DNA of 64,000 nt from Paramecium octaurelia. Its lineage: Eukaryota > Ciliophora > Oligohymenophorea > Peniculida > Parameciidae. The stretch lies in the NCBI GenBank assembly GCA_905182995.1, contig CAJJDP010000123.1, positions 124,001 through 188,000 on the forward strand, in the 5' to 3' direction. Made by a program: the position numbers and the translations under genes. Below are positions 24,479-35,642 of the stretch, piece by piece. The notes below the pieces were generated by a model. The model was not told the DNA's origin, ran no database searches, and saw nothing but the letters and a program-made list of their open reading frames with translations. Numbering within the stretch: position 1 is the stretch's first letter; every line of letters starts with the position of its first letter.

Positions 24479-25285
24479 TCACAATTAATTTTACTAATTA
24501 AATCAAATAGTATATAGAGAATGAATATTTTCATTTTCTAAATAAAATCTATCTTTCTTTATTCTTTCAAGGTTTAGACATTCCTATTTTGTTTCAATAT
24601 TTGGTATTAATGGTTAATTGAATTTCGCAAATATTAAGAAATATTGCTATAAAACTATTTATTTTGAATCAATGCTAGAAATTAGTAAAGGTCCTAAAAG
24701 AATGTAACATTAATTTATCTTGTTTTGTCCCTTTAATTAAATCTTTTCAAATTAATAACCGTATTTAAATTTTAAGGGTAAAGATTGAAAAATTTTATCA
24801 CTTTTTGCAATTAAAGGAAACTATATTTATCATTTGAAACACAATATTTTATCTGCTGAGTAGTTTATTGGTTAAATTTAAAAGTATGTGATCTTCTCTC
24901 TTAGTCCTCAATTTATAAATTTAATTTGACTAAATCTATTAACCTCTAAACTACAAGTGGTTTATTCAATTTGAAATTAATTTATTAATATAAAAACAGA
25001 CTGAATTTGTATTTACCAAAGAATAGAGTTTATTATCCTTATATTGATATAAAAAATTCATGGATTAATTTACAAGATAGAGTGTTTTTATTATTATAAG
25101 GATATTCATAAAGTAAATCACTTGATTAGATAAAATAAAGAATCATAAACTTCATTTAAACAATCAAATTGTGAAAGAATAAATGGTTCAATCTCTTTAT
25201 CTAATTAATCTTTTGAGGAGGTTAATTGTTTACTGTAGGATATTAGTTGATTATCAAAAGCAGCGGTATTGTTTTAAAGAATCAT
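24475..25285 (-). CDS. hypothetical protein, frame unresolved
   Basis: Two coding-like stretches lie on the minus strand. The first starts at ATG 25285 (MILQNNTAAFDNQLISYSKQ). The second is open from about 25150 to TGA 24477-24475 (SDLLYEYPYNNKNTLSCK; later QRLIDLVKLNLQIEDQERRS). They are in different frames and I found no intron with normal ends to join them. Either an exon boundary was missed, or the second stretch starts at ATG 25155 (MKFMILYFIQ), or this is a pseudogene. No family recognised. Confidence 0.35.
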
Positions 25286-25375
25286 CACTGCTCACGTTTG
25301 TTTTCAAATTTCTTATATACTATTCTTATAAACAAATTTTTAAAAAATGATTAAATTTTATTTAAAAAATATTAA

Positions 25376-25725
25376 ATGGTGAACGTACCAAAGAATAGAA
25401 AAACCTACTGCAGAAAATGTGGAAATCATTAAAGTTGCAAAGTCTCCTAATATAAAAAGAGCAAGGAAAGTCCATTTGCATAAGGTAGAAGAAGGTACGA
25501 CATGAAGCAAGCTGGTTATGGAGGCTAAACAAAGCCAATTTTCAGAAAGAAAGCAAAGACCACAAAAAAGGTGGCATTAAAGTATTTATATTTTACGAGA
25601 ATAGGCTTGAATGCGTCAAGTGCAAATTAAAATGGTTAAAAGTTATTAAGAGATGCAAGACTATCGTTTTTGTCGATGCTAATTAGCTCAAAAAACAATA
25701 AGAAGCAAAGAAGAATGCTAAATGA
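25376..25725 (+). CDS. RPL36A: 60S ribosomal protein eL42 (L36a/L44)
   Basis: A component of the large ribosomal subunit near the E site. MVNVPKNRKTYCRKCGNH begins a zinc-ribbon type protein; it continues QYKKSKESPFAQGRRRYD and KQAGYGGQTKPIFRKKAK, which are nearly invariant in eL42. A 23-nt intron at 25582-25604 (GT...TAG) separates TTKKVALK from LECVKCKLKWLKVIKRCK, which holds the second Cys pair. The frame ends at TGA 25723-25725, giving 108 residues, as in other eukaryotes. The residue after KQAGYGGQTK is Pro, the position linked to cycloheximide sensitivity in the yeast protein. Confidence 0.97.
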
Positions 25726-25862
25726 GATAATAATAGTATAATAAGACATATATTAAGTATTTAATTAAAGTATTGATATTCATCAAGCAATGTCAATTTG
25801 CTCGATTTTTCCTCTTGTAATGTTAAATTATTATATAAATTATACTTAATATTTATAATCTT

Positions 25863-26685
25863 TCAAAAAGGCTTTTAATATCCTTATTGAGGATAACTTG
25901 GGTAACCGGGCTATTAGGGTGGGTATCCTGGTTGTGGTGGATATCCTGGTTGAGGTGGATAACCTTATTAAGGAGGATATGGCTAGGCTGGATATCCCGG
26001 CTATTAAGGTGGATATCCTGGCTATTAAGGTGGATAGCCCGGCTATTGTGGGTATGGTTAAGGAGGATATCCTGGTTGTTATGGGGGATATCCTGGTTAT
26101 GGTGGATAAGGTTGAGCAGGATAACCTTATTGTGGGTATCCAGGTTGAACAGGATAACCAGGCTACTGAGGAGGATAAGGCTATTATGGTGGATAATTGG
26201 GTTATGGTGGATAAATAGGTTATTATGGATAAGGTTGGTTTGGTGGATAATACGGTTGTTAGTAACCGGGCATCATTGGAGGTTAAACACCTCCATCAGG
26301 GAAAAAGGAAACTTCAATCAATACCTATCCGGCCTTTTTACCCTATAAATATAATAGAATCATAAACTTTATAATTTAAATTGACCCATTCTGTTCCGTT
26401 TGGCTTAGTTAAGAAACTCTATAGGGCCAAAGATCCTTGGCCAATCAAATCATTTTTGCTCACTTCATCTTTATCCCAAACTTCAATATCAGCAATGAGT
26501 TCTGAAGTTCTACGAAATGAAAGAGAATCATTCCAAGAGGGGTACTTACCAGCATCTGTGTGTGATCTAGTTCTTTGAGTTTACCCTCCAATTCTTACTA
26601 AACAAAATGGATCCATCCTTCCGAATGATTCTGTATCATGAGTTAGTTTGGCACTCAATGGCTTAATTAATAAGGTTCCAGACAT
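25863..26685 (-). CDS. C2-domain protein with GYPPQ-repeat tail
   Basis: 265 residues after removal of a 25-nt GTT...TAG intron (26343-26367). The N-terminal ~115 residues form a C2 domain: MSGTLLIKPLSAKLTHD, FGRMDPFCLVRIGGQTQRT, YPSWNDSLSFRR, and IADIEVWDKDEVSKNDLIGQ with Asp residues of the calcium loops. The C-terminal ~130 residues are tandem Pro/Gly/Tyr/Gln repeats (GYPPQQPGYPPQ and variants, about 20 units), resembling the tails of some annexins, shisa or rhodopsin proteins. Such tails can be disordered or phase-separating (inference). Probably a calcium-dependent membrane-binding protein. The high-GC antisense ORFs on the plus strand here are shadows. Confidence 0.9.
25875..26280 (-). 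repeat. GYPPQ-type tandem repeat in coding sequence
   Basis: About 400 bp of imperfect 12-18-bp units on the minus strand encode alternating GYPPQ, GYPPQQP and PYPPQ blocks. The plus strand shows the recurring ggatat and gctatt words. Local GC is clearly higher than in the neighbours. Confidence 0.9.
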
Positions 26686-26715
26686 AATTAAATTAATGAA
26701 TGTAATATATCAAAT

Positions 26716-27319
26716 TCAAAGTTGTTAACATACCATAAATTTTTGTTAATAGTATCTTAGTTCCTCAATACTCTCCAGAATATCATCTAATGCTCGATGA
26801 TTCAATTTCTTTTATGGTTACTGGCTACACACAATAGGATTTAGGTTTTAACATAACAATTTAATTGAAGACACATCTACAATCCGATAATGTAAAAACT
26901 GATCCAATTAAGGCATGTGTTTCATTACAAATAATCTATCCATATAAACTGAATTTCCTGCCAAAGGGAGCACTTTTGGAGGTATATTATTTTAATTTAA
27001 AAATTGGAGTATTTATTCCTAAGCTTAACCTACAGTCACAGTAGAATTCAAGGACTCTTGATATAATCCTGAAGCTTTATGAGTAGTGGTACACCATTAA
27101 TCCATTCCATCTAACACCTATTTGTCTGCATGAATAACAATATGTGGTCCTTTTATTATTGTTTGTAATTTGTAATCAGTCAGTATGCAAGCACATTCTA
27201 TAATTTGATCCTCGAAAACGTTTAATCCTGTCATTTCCATATCCAACCAAAACTTTGCTCATAATTTTAAAATTTACTAAGGCATGTTTTAAAGGAGATT
27301 TATTGCCAATACTTTGCAT
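26716..27319 (-). CDS. oligoribonuclease (DEDDh 3'-5' exoribonuclease, REXO2-type)
   Basis: Degrades short oligoribonucleotides, in eukaryotes mainly in mitochondria. DEDDh landmarks appear in order: FWLDMEMTGLNVFEDQIIE (DxE), then HADKQVLDGMDQWC with a TTHKASGL stretch, GNSVYMDRLFVMKHMPQLD (middle Asp), LHYRIVDVSSIKLL, and HRALDDILESIEELRYY (His and final Asp). The start ATG 27319 (MQSIGNKSPLKHAL) needs a 25-nt intron ending in AAG to join the domain; coding length is then 579 nt (192 residues), typical for the family. Ends at TGA 26718-26716, 30 bp from the C2-protein start. Confidence 0.93.
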
Positions 27320-27388
27320 TTCACTTAATTAAAAATGTTAAAATTAAATATTTTTGATGATTTTTTCTATATATATTCAGATATCAAA

Positions 27389-28770
27389 TCATTGATATCC
27401 TTTAAAGTTGTTTGCTTATAAGTTGGTTAGTAATTTCAATTCTACAGCCTTCCTTGACTTTTTATATTTTCCAACATACACCATGCAGTTAAATTAAAAC
27501 CTAGGTTTATATTTATTTAAAAATACCTAATCTAGGATCCTTATTTTGCAGTTTTCAAGACTTCCTTTGTGACACCTGCCTTTTGCAAGTCATCTAAATG
27601 TACAAAAATATCTGATTTATCATCATCCATAACAATAAATCCATAATTTTTCTGTTCATCAAAAAACTTTAATCTCCCTGTATAGATTGGATTTGCCATT
27701 TGCTTCTTTTGATCACTCTATTGTTATTTATTCAAAGGTGGACAACTTATGGCTGAATTCAATTCTAGACGAGGAAATAGATCAAAATCATCACTATCGT
27801 AATTCGTCTGTTCTTATTTCTAATAATAGACGTTTTAATCAAATTGACTTATGAGTGTCTAGGCTTTCTTTGATTCATCTTAACTTTCATTCTTGATTAC
27901 ATTAGAATTTATTTAGTTTAAGGAAGGGAATTAATAATCATCCTAAAGAAATGATTCCGTTTTCGTTTAAGAAAAAAACACTAAAATATTAAGTAGATTG
28001 AAAATACAAGCTTTTTCTTGATGAATGGACTGTATCTATGTGAATATCTATGATTGTTTCTAGTCTCTCTGAAAATCAAACATTTAATGTTCTGATAAGG
28101 ACTTTTTGTGTCTTCTAACAATCTATTTCTATTACTCTTTTTCTGGAGTCATATTGATAATTGGAATTGTATTCTAGGGTGGAATGGAGATATTTACATC
28201 TTCAAATAAGTCATCGAATGTGTAAAACTATTCCTTTTCTTTATTGTCAATTTGAGATAGCATTTACTCCATTGCTATCAAACTTGTCATCTAGTCAGTT
28301 TTAACAAGTGCTACATAACCAGTAACTGAAGGATTGTAACAAAAAATGTTGATTGTTCTAGCAAACTTAGCTGGAACATAAACATTGCAAAACAACTAAA
28401 ACTTTTAGTTTGTATAAAATTCTTTGATTTTTGTTTTCATTATGGTAGCATATAACGATAAGTATTACTAACTTCGATGAAATTTTACTTTGACATTAAA
28501 CGATTAACTTTCTATGAGGTTTAAGGTTAATTCATATCTTTGTAGCAATTTTGGTAAATCGGAATCAGACTTATACAGTTCTAAGGCTGTTTTCAGAAGA
28601 TGGTCCTTGATTTAGGGATCTGGACTATGATAATTAGCAATGGAGAGTGTATCCAATATGTGCATGCCTGATGAACTAGAAATGAGTCAAAGGTTGATAC
28701 CGGTTTCTCCTTTGTAAATGAGGGAGTGCAAATGGTTATCATTCAATACTTGTTTCTATTGTAATATCAT
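27389..28770 (-). CDS. protein with C-terminal cold-shock domain
   Basis: About 451 residues. The N-terminal ~340 residues (from ATG 28770, MILQQKQVLNDNHLHSL) match no domain I know and include Q/S/D-rich stretches. The C-terminus is a cold-shock domain: YTGRLKFFDEQKNYGFIVMD (RNP1-like), DIFVHLDDLQKAGV (RNP2-like), then VYVGKYKKSRKAVELKLL. A 26-nt intron lies between the two halves of the domain. Ends at TGA 27391-27389. Cold-shock domains bind single-stranded RNA or DNA, so a role in RNA handling is likely; the substrate is unknown. Confidence 0.8.
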
Positions 28771-28798
28771 TATTTAAATTATTAATATATTTTATTAT

Positions 28799-30234
28799 TC
28801 ACATTTCCTCTAAATCATCATCTTCATCATCATCTAAGTCCTTAGTTCCACTCATTAGAATGTTATTAGTTCTTATAGATCTATATGATTGATTTTAACT
28901 ATTAAGCTTTTAACTAAATCTACTTTGTCTTAATGATATATTATTATTTTATTTCTTCAATTCAGAGTGTTTCTCAACAATCATTTCCCTCATATTTTAG
29001 TCCAATTAAGACAGTTACCTAGTTAATTCCTTATTTTCCTTCTTTAACCTATTAACCTTCTTCTACCAATCTACCTCGCTATTCTCTAATTAATCAACTG
29101 TCATTTTGAGATTATTGCATTCAGTCAATAATGATCTCTTTTCATGCTGTAAGGAATTAACTTGAGCTTAAACTTTATTGAATTTTTATTCAAGATCATC
29201 CATCTACTTCTCTGATAATTCAACCATTTTCTCAATCATATACTCATTTTACTTTTATTCTACCTTATTGTCATCGATCAATTGTTTGAATCTTTGATTC
29301 TCTTATTAAAAGTATTGCAAATCTTAATTTGTTCTATCTAAATGTTGAATAGCAGCCTAGAGTTGTTATTGCAATTATGATATCTATAAATTAGATTGAA
29401 TTTACTTCAAAGTCTGCTTATTGTAATTATTCATTCAATTAAATATTATTGATCTTCATTCTTTCTAATTCATTAGTAACATTTGAACTTTTAATATAAT
29501 TTTATTTCTTACTTTTATTTCTCCATCACTGGCATTTCAGGTAATATCTTTCCTAATTGACTTTCAAATTACTTCGATAAACTATATAATTGATCATTGT
29601 CGGCTTCTAATTTCAATTTATCCAATTTCATCTAATTATTATCCTGCTATAGTTATTTTATATCTTTCTTATATTGTTGCAATTTATTTTTGTATTTATT
29701 TTGCAATTTGTCCAATTCTTATTTGAGATGAGCATTTTCAGTTTCCAATTTAGTTCTAAATTTTGAATATTTATTTTCTAATAATGCCAAATCTTTGAGA
29801 ATATCATCATTTTTCTTAACCTTCACTTACACCTAATCCTAAATCTCTTTATTTCGATTCTTCTCCTCTTCTATTCTATGTTATTGATCCTCAACAACAG
29901 TATTTAAAGTCCTAACATTTTCTTCCAATTAATTCACTTGATCATCCCGATTTCTCAATTCTCTTGTGAGATACTCTAATTCTTCATATAATTTTTTGTT
30001 TCTTTCCTATTCTTATTTTATCAATTTCATAAAATCATCCTCCCGTTTCTCATAATGTTTAATATTCTTAATCTCATTTTCCTTGATCACTTCAATATCT
30101 TGTTCCAAACTTCTTATTTTCGCTTTCAACATTTAATTATCCTCTATCGCATATCTTAATTATTGATTCAACTCACGTTATTCTTCTGAGCTTTATGGAT
30201 AAAAATTATCTTTTGATTTGGCAGTTAAATACAT
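28799..30234 (-). CDS. long coiled-coil protein
   Basis: From ATG 30234 (MYLTAKSKDNFYPQSSEEQ) almost the whole protein is heptad-rich: IRSLEQDIEVIKENEIKNIK, LYEELEYLTRELRNRDDQVN, LENKYSKFRTKLETENAHLK. It ends in an acidic tail (GTKDLDDDEDDDLEEM) with TGA 28801-28799. A 25-nt intron with AAG acceptor lies near 29485-29510; at least one more is needed. Probably structural (cytoskeleton, basal body or trafficking); no specific family. Confidence 0.75.
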
Positions 30235-30276
30235 AAATAATAATTAAATAATCTGAACAAAACAAAATTGCACTTA

Positions 30277-30974
30277 TCATTTCTTTATCTGAATACGATC
30301 GAATATAGACTCTCTTGCATCCATTCGCAATTACCCATCTCTGTTTCTATCCGAATGTTGTCCTATCACTATCACTTTGTCATTCTATTTGAAATTCGGC
30401 ACTGCTCTCATCTCTGAATTCCTTTCCTTGTAGTTATTAATCAATTCTAAATGAACATGTTGAAATCAAAATCAATACCTATAGCATTCTCAGCTGAAGC
30501 CTAATTTGAAAACGTGATTGTCGCCTGTTTATTGTTTATCTAAAAATAACAAAGAATCAATTACACTAACTCCCAAGATATTGGCGTCATCATCAATTAC
30601 TTCTCTGAGATCTTGTTAGCTCGTATTTTCTTTCAAATTTCTAATAAATATTGAATATGAGCCGCCTTTCTTCACTTATTACTCTATCCATAACACTTAT
30701 ATATCTCACCATCCTTCTTTGTAATGTTCAGAATTCCCTTCTTCTTATTCACATGCTAAGGTTGAAACCTTCCTGATTGACCAGAATTTTAGATCATTAT
30801 TACTTTCTTCGAAATCGCCTTTTTCTAAATTTTAGTGGAATGCTCATTGCCAATCTCTTCCTCGGATTCTCTCCTACCTTGCTGTTTCTAACCTGATTAT
30901 TAAGATGGCTTGTATTCATATTGATGATCTCTTATTATGTTAATACTCTTTGAGAATATATGATTCTTACTCAT
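30277..30974 (-). CDS. RRM-type RNA-binding protein, 204 aa
   Basis: ATG 30974 (MSKNHIFSKSINIIRDH) leads through a basic N-terminus to a single RRM: YSIFIRNLKENTSQQDLRE (beta1, RNP2-like), DDDANILGVS, then NNKQATITFSNQASAENAIE (RNP1 position, weak). Three introns (26, 25 and 32 nt) leave 615 coding nt. Ends at TGA 30279-30277. The RNP1 octamer lacks the usual aromatic pair, so RNA-binding strength is uncertain. Lies 43 bp upstream of the coiled-coil gene, same strand. Confidence 0.7.
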
Positions 30975-31606
30975 TAGAATATTATTTTATAATAAAAATA
31001 TTTAAAAAAAGCCAATAATTGATAGAATTCTATGCTTAATCAGATAATATTTATAGATCATGCTATTTTTCAAAAATGATCCTCATCTAATTGTCTATCA
31101 ATTATATATTATAGTCCTGATTTTATGACATAGCTTGATTAAATAAACACCCTTAGGTATGGATATATTATAATTTCTTAGATAAAAGTAGAAGATACGA
31201 TTGGTATTCTATTTGAAAATCATAGATATTAAGATTACTAACTTGGAATATCAATAAATAAATTTCATTAATCATAAATGCAAATTTATTATTATAGTTT
31301 TTAGATGATCTAAATTTATTCGATATTAATTAAAATTTACTTTTACTTAAGTAATATTTTAATTTAAATAAAGTGATTCACCTTAAATAATATTTGTTTT
31401 TCTACTCAACTCCACAATTAATGAAATATAATTGATATCTATATATTTGTAATTAGATTAATAAATAATTAAATGTGTATCAATGAATATATTTAATCAT
31501 TTTAATATTAGATTTAATAATTACTGAAATTCCTTTGTATATAGAAGGTTCTTGAGAAAAGATGATTTCATTTTAAGATTAATAACAATTTTTAATATAT
31601 GATTTA
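30975..31606. other. AT-rich intergenic region
   Basis: About 630 bp, noticeably poorer in GC than its surroundings, between two same-strand genes. I find no ORF with a start and coding composition, and no RNA gene. Confidence 0.4.
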
Positions 31607-33831
31607 TCAGATATCTTCCTGATGAATTTGAACAACATTCCTTATAAAATTAAAAGGGAAAATATTACCTTATAATATATTTGACTGAACTTAATTGAAA
31701 CTCTTTGGCATTTGTTAGTGCATAGCCAATTAGATATCGACCTGGTGGTAACTCCTTCATTTGTGTGAAAACCCTTCCTACACTTTCAATAGATTATATA
31801 ATAATAATGATAGGGGCTAAATTTGAAATGGGTACATTTAGTTTTGTAACTTCTATATAAAATTAAACCTGCTATTTTTCCATAGTAATCTCCTAGTCCA
31901 AGTAGCTGTTAAGCAATTGCAACCTAGTAGTTGAATAGTAGTCTAGAAATAATTCTTATATAAACACTGAATAGAGATCATATTTCTTATTTTTTTCAAC
32001 CTCCATAATTTCTTTTTCTTAAGCCCATTTTGCCAAAAATTAGCTTTCCTGTGATTTGATGCTTTCAATAGCATCTTATAGTTGATTGCCTTTATATTAG
32101 ACGGCAACAAAGAAAGAATCCTCCAAGTATTAATCAGATTATTTGATGATATTATAGAGGATATTGAACTATTTAATTAATTGTAATTGGGAGGATGTTA
32201 ATTGGATAATTTTACATCTCTCTAACTAGGGTTCGCAAGTATTTGTGTAATCAAATTAAGCATTATCAGTTTTCTTCAATTTCATTTTATTGTTATTATC
32301 ATTGACCATTTACAAATAAATATCAGATTTATATTATTCAATACAGTTCTATAATTGTTAATTAAAGTAATTAATTAGATCAAGTTGTTTAGAATGCAAA
32401 ATATTAGAAACTTTGATGACCAGAGCATCACCATTGTTATTTTATTCTATTTATTGAAGTTCGAATCCGTAGATGTCTAATAGACCCCTGACATTCGTGT
32501 TTGATTTGAAAGTCTCTATCTTACAGTTAAATTTGTGACCCACTCTGAAATTGATATTGACATTGTCAATAATATAATAGAAGGAATGATTTACATAACT
32601 ATCTAACATTTCAATGACAACATTCTTGATTTCCCTTTGATTGTTTGGTACCTTGACATAAAAGCTTAAATTTTTGTCAGCCTTATAAACTTTGACCTCG
32701 TAAGGTAGATTGTAATTTTAAGCTAAAAACTAATCAAAATCATTTGGATCAAAAACATTATTAACTAATTGCAGAGTACCTTTCCTATTGAAAAAGATGA
32801 GTTTGAACCCGCTCTCTTCACTGCTAATTAAATAGTCCTTGACGATGGAATCCTAACATTATTTGATTCTCTGTTCTAGAATGTTTCTTAAAATCTAAGT
32901 GACTTTACTTTCATTTTCCGGTCTCCCAAATATGTAAAAAGATTTACGAACTAAATTAATTCACTTTTAATATACATAATTTGGCTATTTTCTTAATTCT
33001 ATTTTGAATGTTGGTGCCGTATTTCTTATCTATTTAGGATGCTAAATCAATAACCTTAACTTGACTCCACAATTCAAATTTACAATTCAACTGTTCTTTG
33101 ACCAGAGTTTCGACCTCATCTGCATTGAATGAAATTTCATCCAATTCAAAAGGGAAATGAATAATAGAATTTTTTGAAAGTGCACTCGAAGCGAATTCAG
33201 TGAGATTGATCCCACTTTAAGAAGCCAATCTTAACTCGATGATTTGATTTTGCTCCACATATTCTATTGCGCAATTATGTGTTTTTTGAAAGGAATCTTT
33301 GTAACAAGAGAACCAAATGGCCTGTGAGTCTGTGATACGAAGATGTGAAAAAGTATTAAGAAGCTTGTTGAGTTCCTAGATAATATAATCTGCTTTGTTG
33401 TGAGGCATCCAGGCTAGAACATAGCTGTTTGGGAGTTGTATTGAAACATCGCCTCGGTACCCGGCATTTTCTGCCAATTCGCTTTGAAGCTTAATAAACT
33501 TGTCCTTGACCATTATACACAGTCCATCAAACTGATTTGTCAATTCCTTGTATTCTTGACTCTTGATCATTTTTATGTAGAGATGATAATTATAAATAAA
33601 TTTGGTGTCCTTCATGAGAAAGCGCAATTCGTATTCTGAAGTTCCTATCTTTTCAGCCTCGGAGACAGCCTATTTTAGAAGTGCATTGTTGGAGGCTTCA
33701 AAGAAGATGAACTTGGAATCGAAACGCAACTTGACTTTATATTTAAGTTTGATGGGATCAAATTTCTTTACATAGATCATCCATAGGACTTTTTCTGCAG
33801 GAAGATTGATTAACTATTTTTCAATAATCAT
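31607..33831 (-). CDS. large hypothetical protein, ~720 aa
   Basis: ATG 33831 (MIIEKQLINLPAEKVLWMIY) to TGA 31609-31607 (last residues NVVQIHQEDI). One intron with AAG acceptor sits near the 3' end; another is probable. The protein is soluble and mixed alpha/beta in look (SIQLPNSYVLAWMPHNKADY; SFNADEVETLVKEQLNCKFE; KNVVIEMLDSYVNHSFYYII). Several segments of ~70 residues show alternating strand and helix character, perhaps a repeated small domain such as KH, but no GxxG motif is clear. Function unknown. Confidence 0.65.
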
Positions 33832-34011
33832 TTTATTATTTGGGTGATTTCACACATATTCAAATAACATTAAATTAATACCTGCTTATTTTTAGTAAAA
33901 TAACAGTGAGAATTAAGCAAAAGATTATATAGTACTTTGAGTTTTAGACAATGCTAACTCAAACAGTATTTAAAATAATAAACAATTGGAGAATTATAAA
34001 ATAAATTATTT

Positions 34012-35605
34012 ATGTTATAAGAAAAAGATAGCAAGCAATCCTATCTCATAAAATAACCGTTATAAAAAACTTGGGTATTGTGGTTGGCTTTGGGTTTGGC
34101 TTGCTTCTTACTTTTTGGAGATGCATACGCTTTCGATAATCCCATGGCCTTACAATCCACAATCCAAAGCGAAATGAATTTGAACAATGTGCAATTTAAT
34201 ATGCTTTATTCCATCTACTCAGCTCCAAACATCATATTGCCATTCTTCGGAGGAATCCTGATAGACAAGATCGGAGTTAGAATTAGCATACTCATTTTTT
34301 CATCAATTTTGATCTTGGGCCAAACAGTAGTTGTGATTGGAGGATACACATTATCATATGGCACTATGCTAGCAGGTAGATGCATATTCGGCATTGGATC
34401 AGAGAGTTTGAATGCTGCCTAAGCTGCAATTATGTCATAGTGGTTTTAAGGAGGATAAGTGAGTTTGGCATTGGGATTATGTTTATCAATACCTAAATTA
34501 GGCAGTGCAATGAATAGTTTGGTCAGTCCTATCATCCAAGCCAACCATGGTGATTTGGGATTCACTTTCTTGATTGGCTTGTTCATAGTGATATTTTCAT
34601 GGGGATGTGGTTTAGCCCTTATTTATTTAGATAAAAAGAATGAAGAATTAATGGAGATTTGGAAATAAACTAATCCTGAATAAGAGAAGAGAGAAGAGAA
34701 GAAGGAGGAATTAATGCAATAAGAAATGAGTTTATAAATTAAGAAGAGTGAAACTACTGAGAGTGATCGTTCCGAGTCCTTACTTAATGATGATGATGAC
34801 GATGATGAAAACGATGATGAGGATGAAGAAGAGTAGGAGAATGTTCATGAAGCTAAAGAGGAAATCAAGTTATCAGATCTAAAAAACTTAGATGGTTCCT
34901 ATTGGATTTTATCATGCATTATTATGTTGAGTGAGGCATTGTTTGTTCCTTTCTTAGATAATGGGAATGCATTCTTCCAAATTAAATTTGGGTTTAGTTA
35001 ACAATCAGCTGGTGTTTTACTCACCATACCCTATGTTTTTGCAGCTTGTGTCACTCCATTTGTCGGAATCTATAGTGATAAAATCAGATAACGATCTCTC
35101 CTCATTGTGTTGACTACTGTCATATTTATAGTCACTCATTTATGTTTACTACTGATATATTGCGATGTAATATATATGTTTCTAATTCTCTTAGATTGCC
35201 TGTGGAGTGTCAGCATTACCATTGCTGTCGTTGGGAATATGTTATTCATTCTATTCAGCTATATTGATTCCATCTATTCCTCTTGTGGTCAAGGCTTCAA
35301 TGATAGGTGTTAAAGTATTTGTATTTTAGGTACTGCCTTTGGATTGTTAGGAGTTATGTAAAATACTGCCTTGGCTTTATTTCCATTGATAACTGGCAGC
35401 ATCTACAACAGTCATCTCATAAATGAACAAGGGGAGTTGGATCCTTTTTAGGGGTAATTAGAATTAATATCACTTTAGATATGTATATTAATCTTATTTT
35501 TTTGTTGGTGTCAGTTGTTTTAATTTTGTGATTGCAATAAGTCTTTATTTGTTTGATAAAAATGGAAGCAAAAAGTTAAGTCGATTAAAGTCAAAGAGTA
35601 AATGA
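34012..35605 (+). CDS. major facilitator superfamily transporter (MFSD1-like)
   Basis: 505 residues after removing introns of 28, 23 and 25 nt. Start ATG 34012 (MLQEKDSKQSYLIKQ). Twelve membrane helices are expected; visible ones include VLWLALGLACFLLFGDAYA, LPFFGGILIDKIGVR (MFS motif A-like G-x-x-x-D-K-x-G-x-R), YGTMLAGRCIFGIGSES and GLFIVIFSWGCGLALIY. The central loop carries an acidic run (DDDDDDDENDDEDEEEQE). The second half starts with LDGSYWILSCIIMLSEALF and ends with a basic tail. Resembles MFSD1, a lysosomal dipeptide transporter in animals; the substrate here is unknown. Confidence 0.85.
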
Positions 35606-35642
35606 ATGTTCATAGTGTGTTATTTTCAATAATAAATTTATT

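Noticed and set aside
25887-26348. Plus-strand ORFs rich in Trp, Arg, Leu or Val, Asp opposite the C2 protein
   Set aside because: They are antisense readings of the GYPPQ repeat; the minus strand has a complete C2 domain, a defined intron and a proper stop.
26381-26578. Plus-strand 65-residue ORF opposite the C2 domain
   Set aside because: Antisense shadow; the minus-strand frame gives the conserved C2 calcium-loop motifs.
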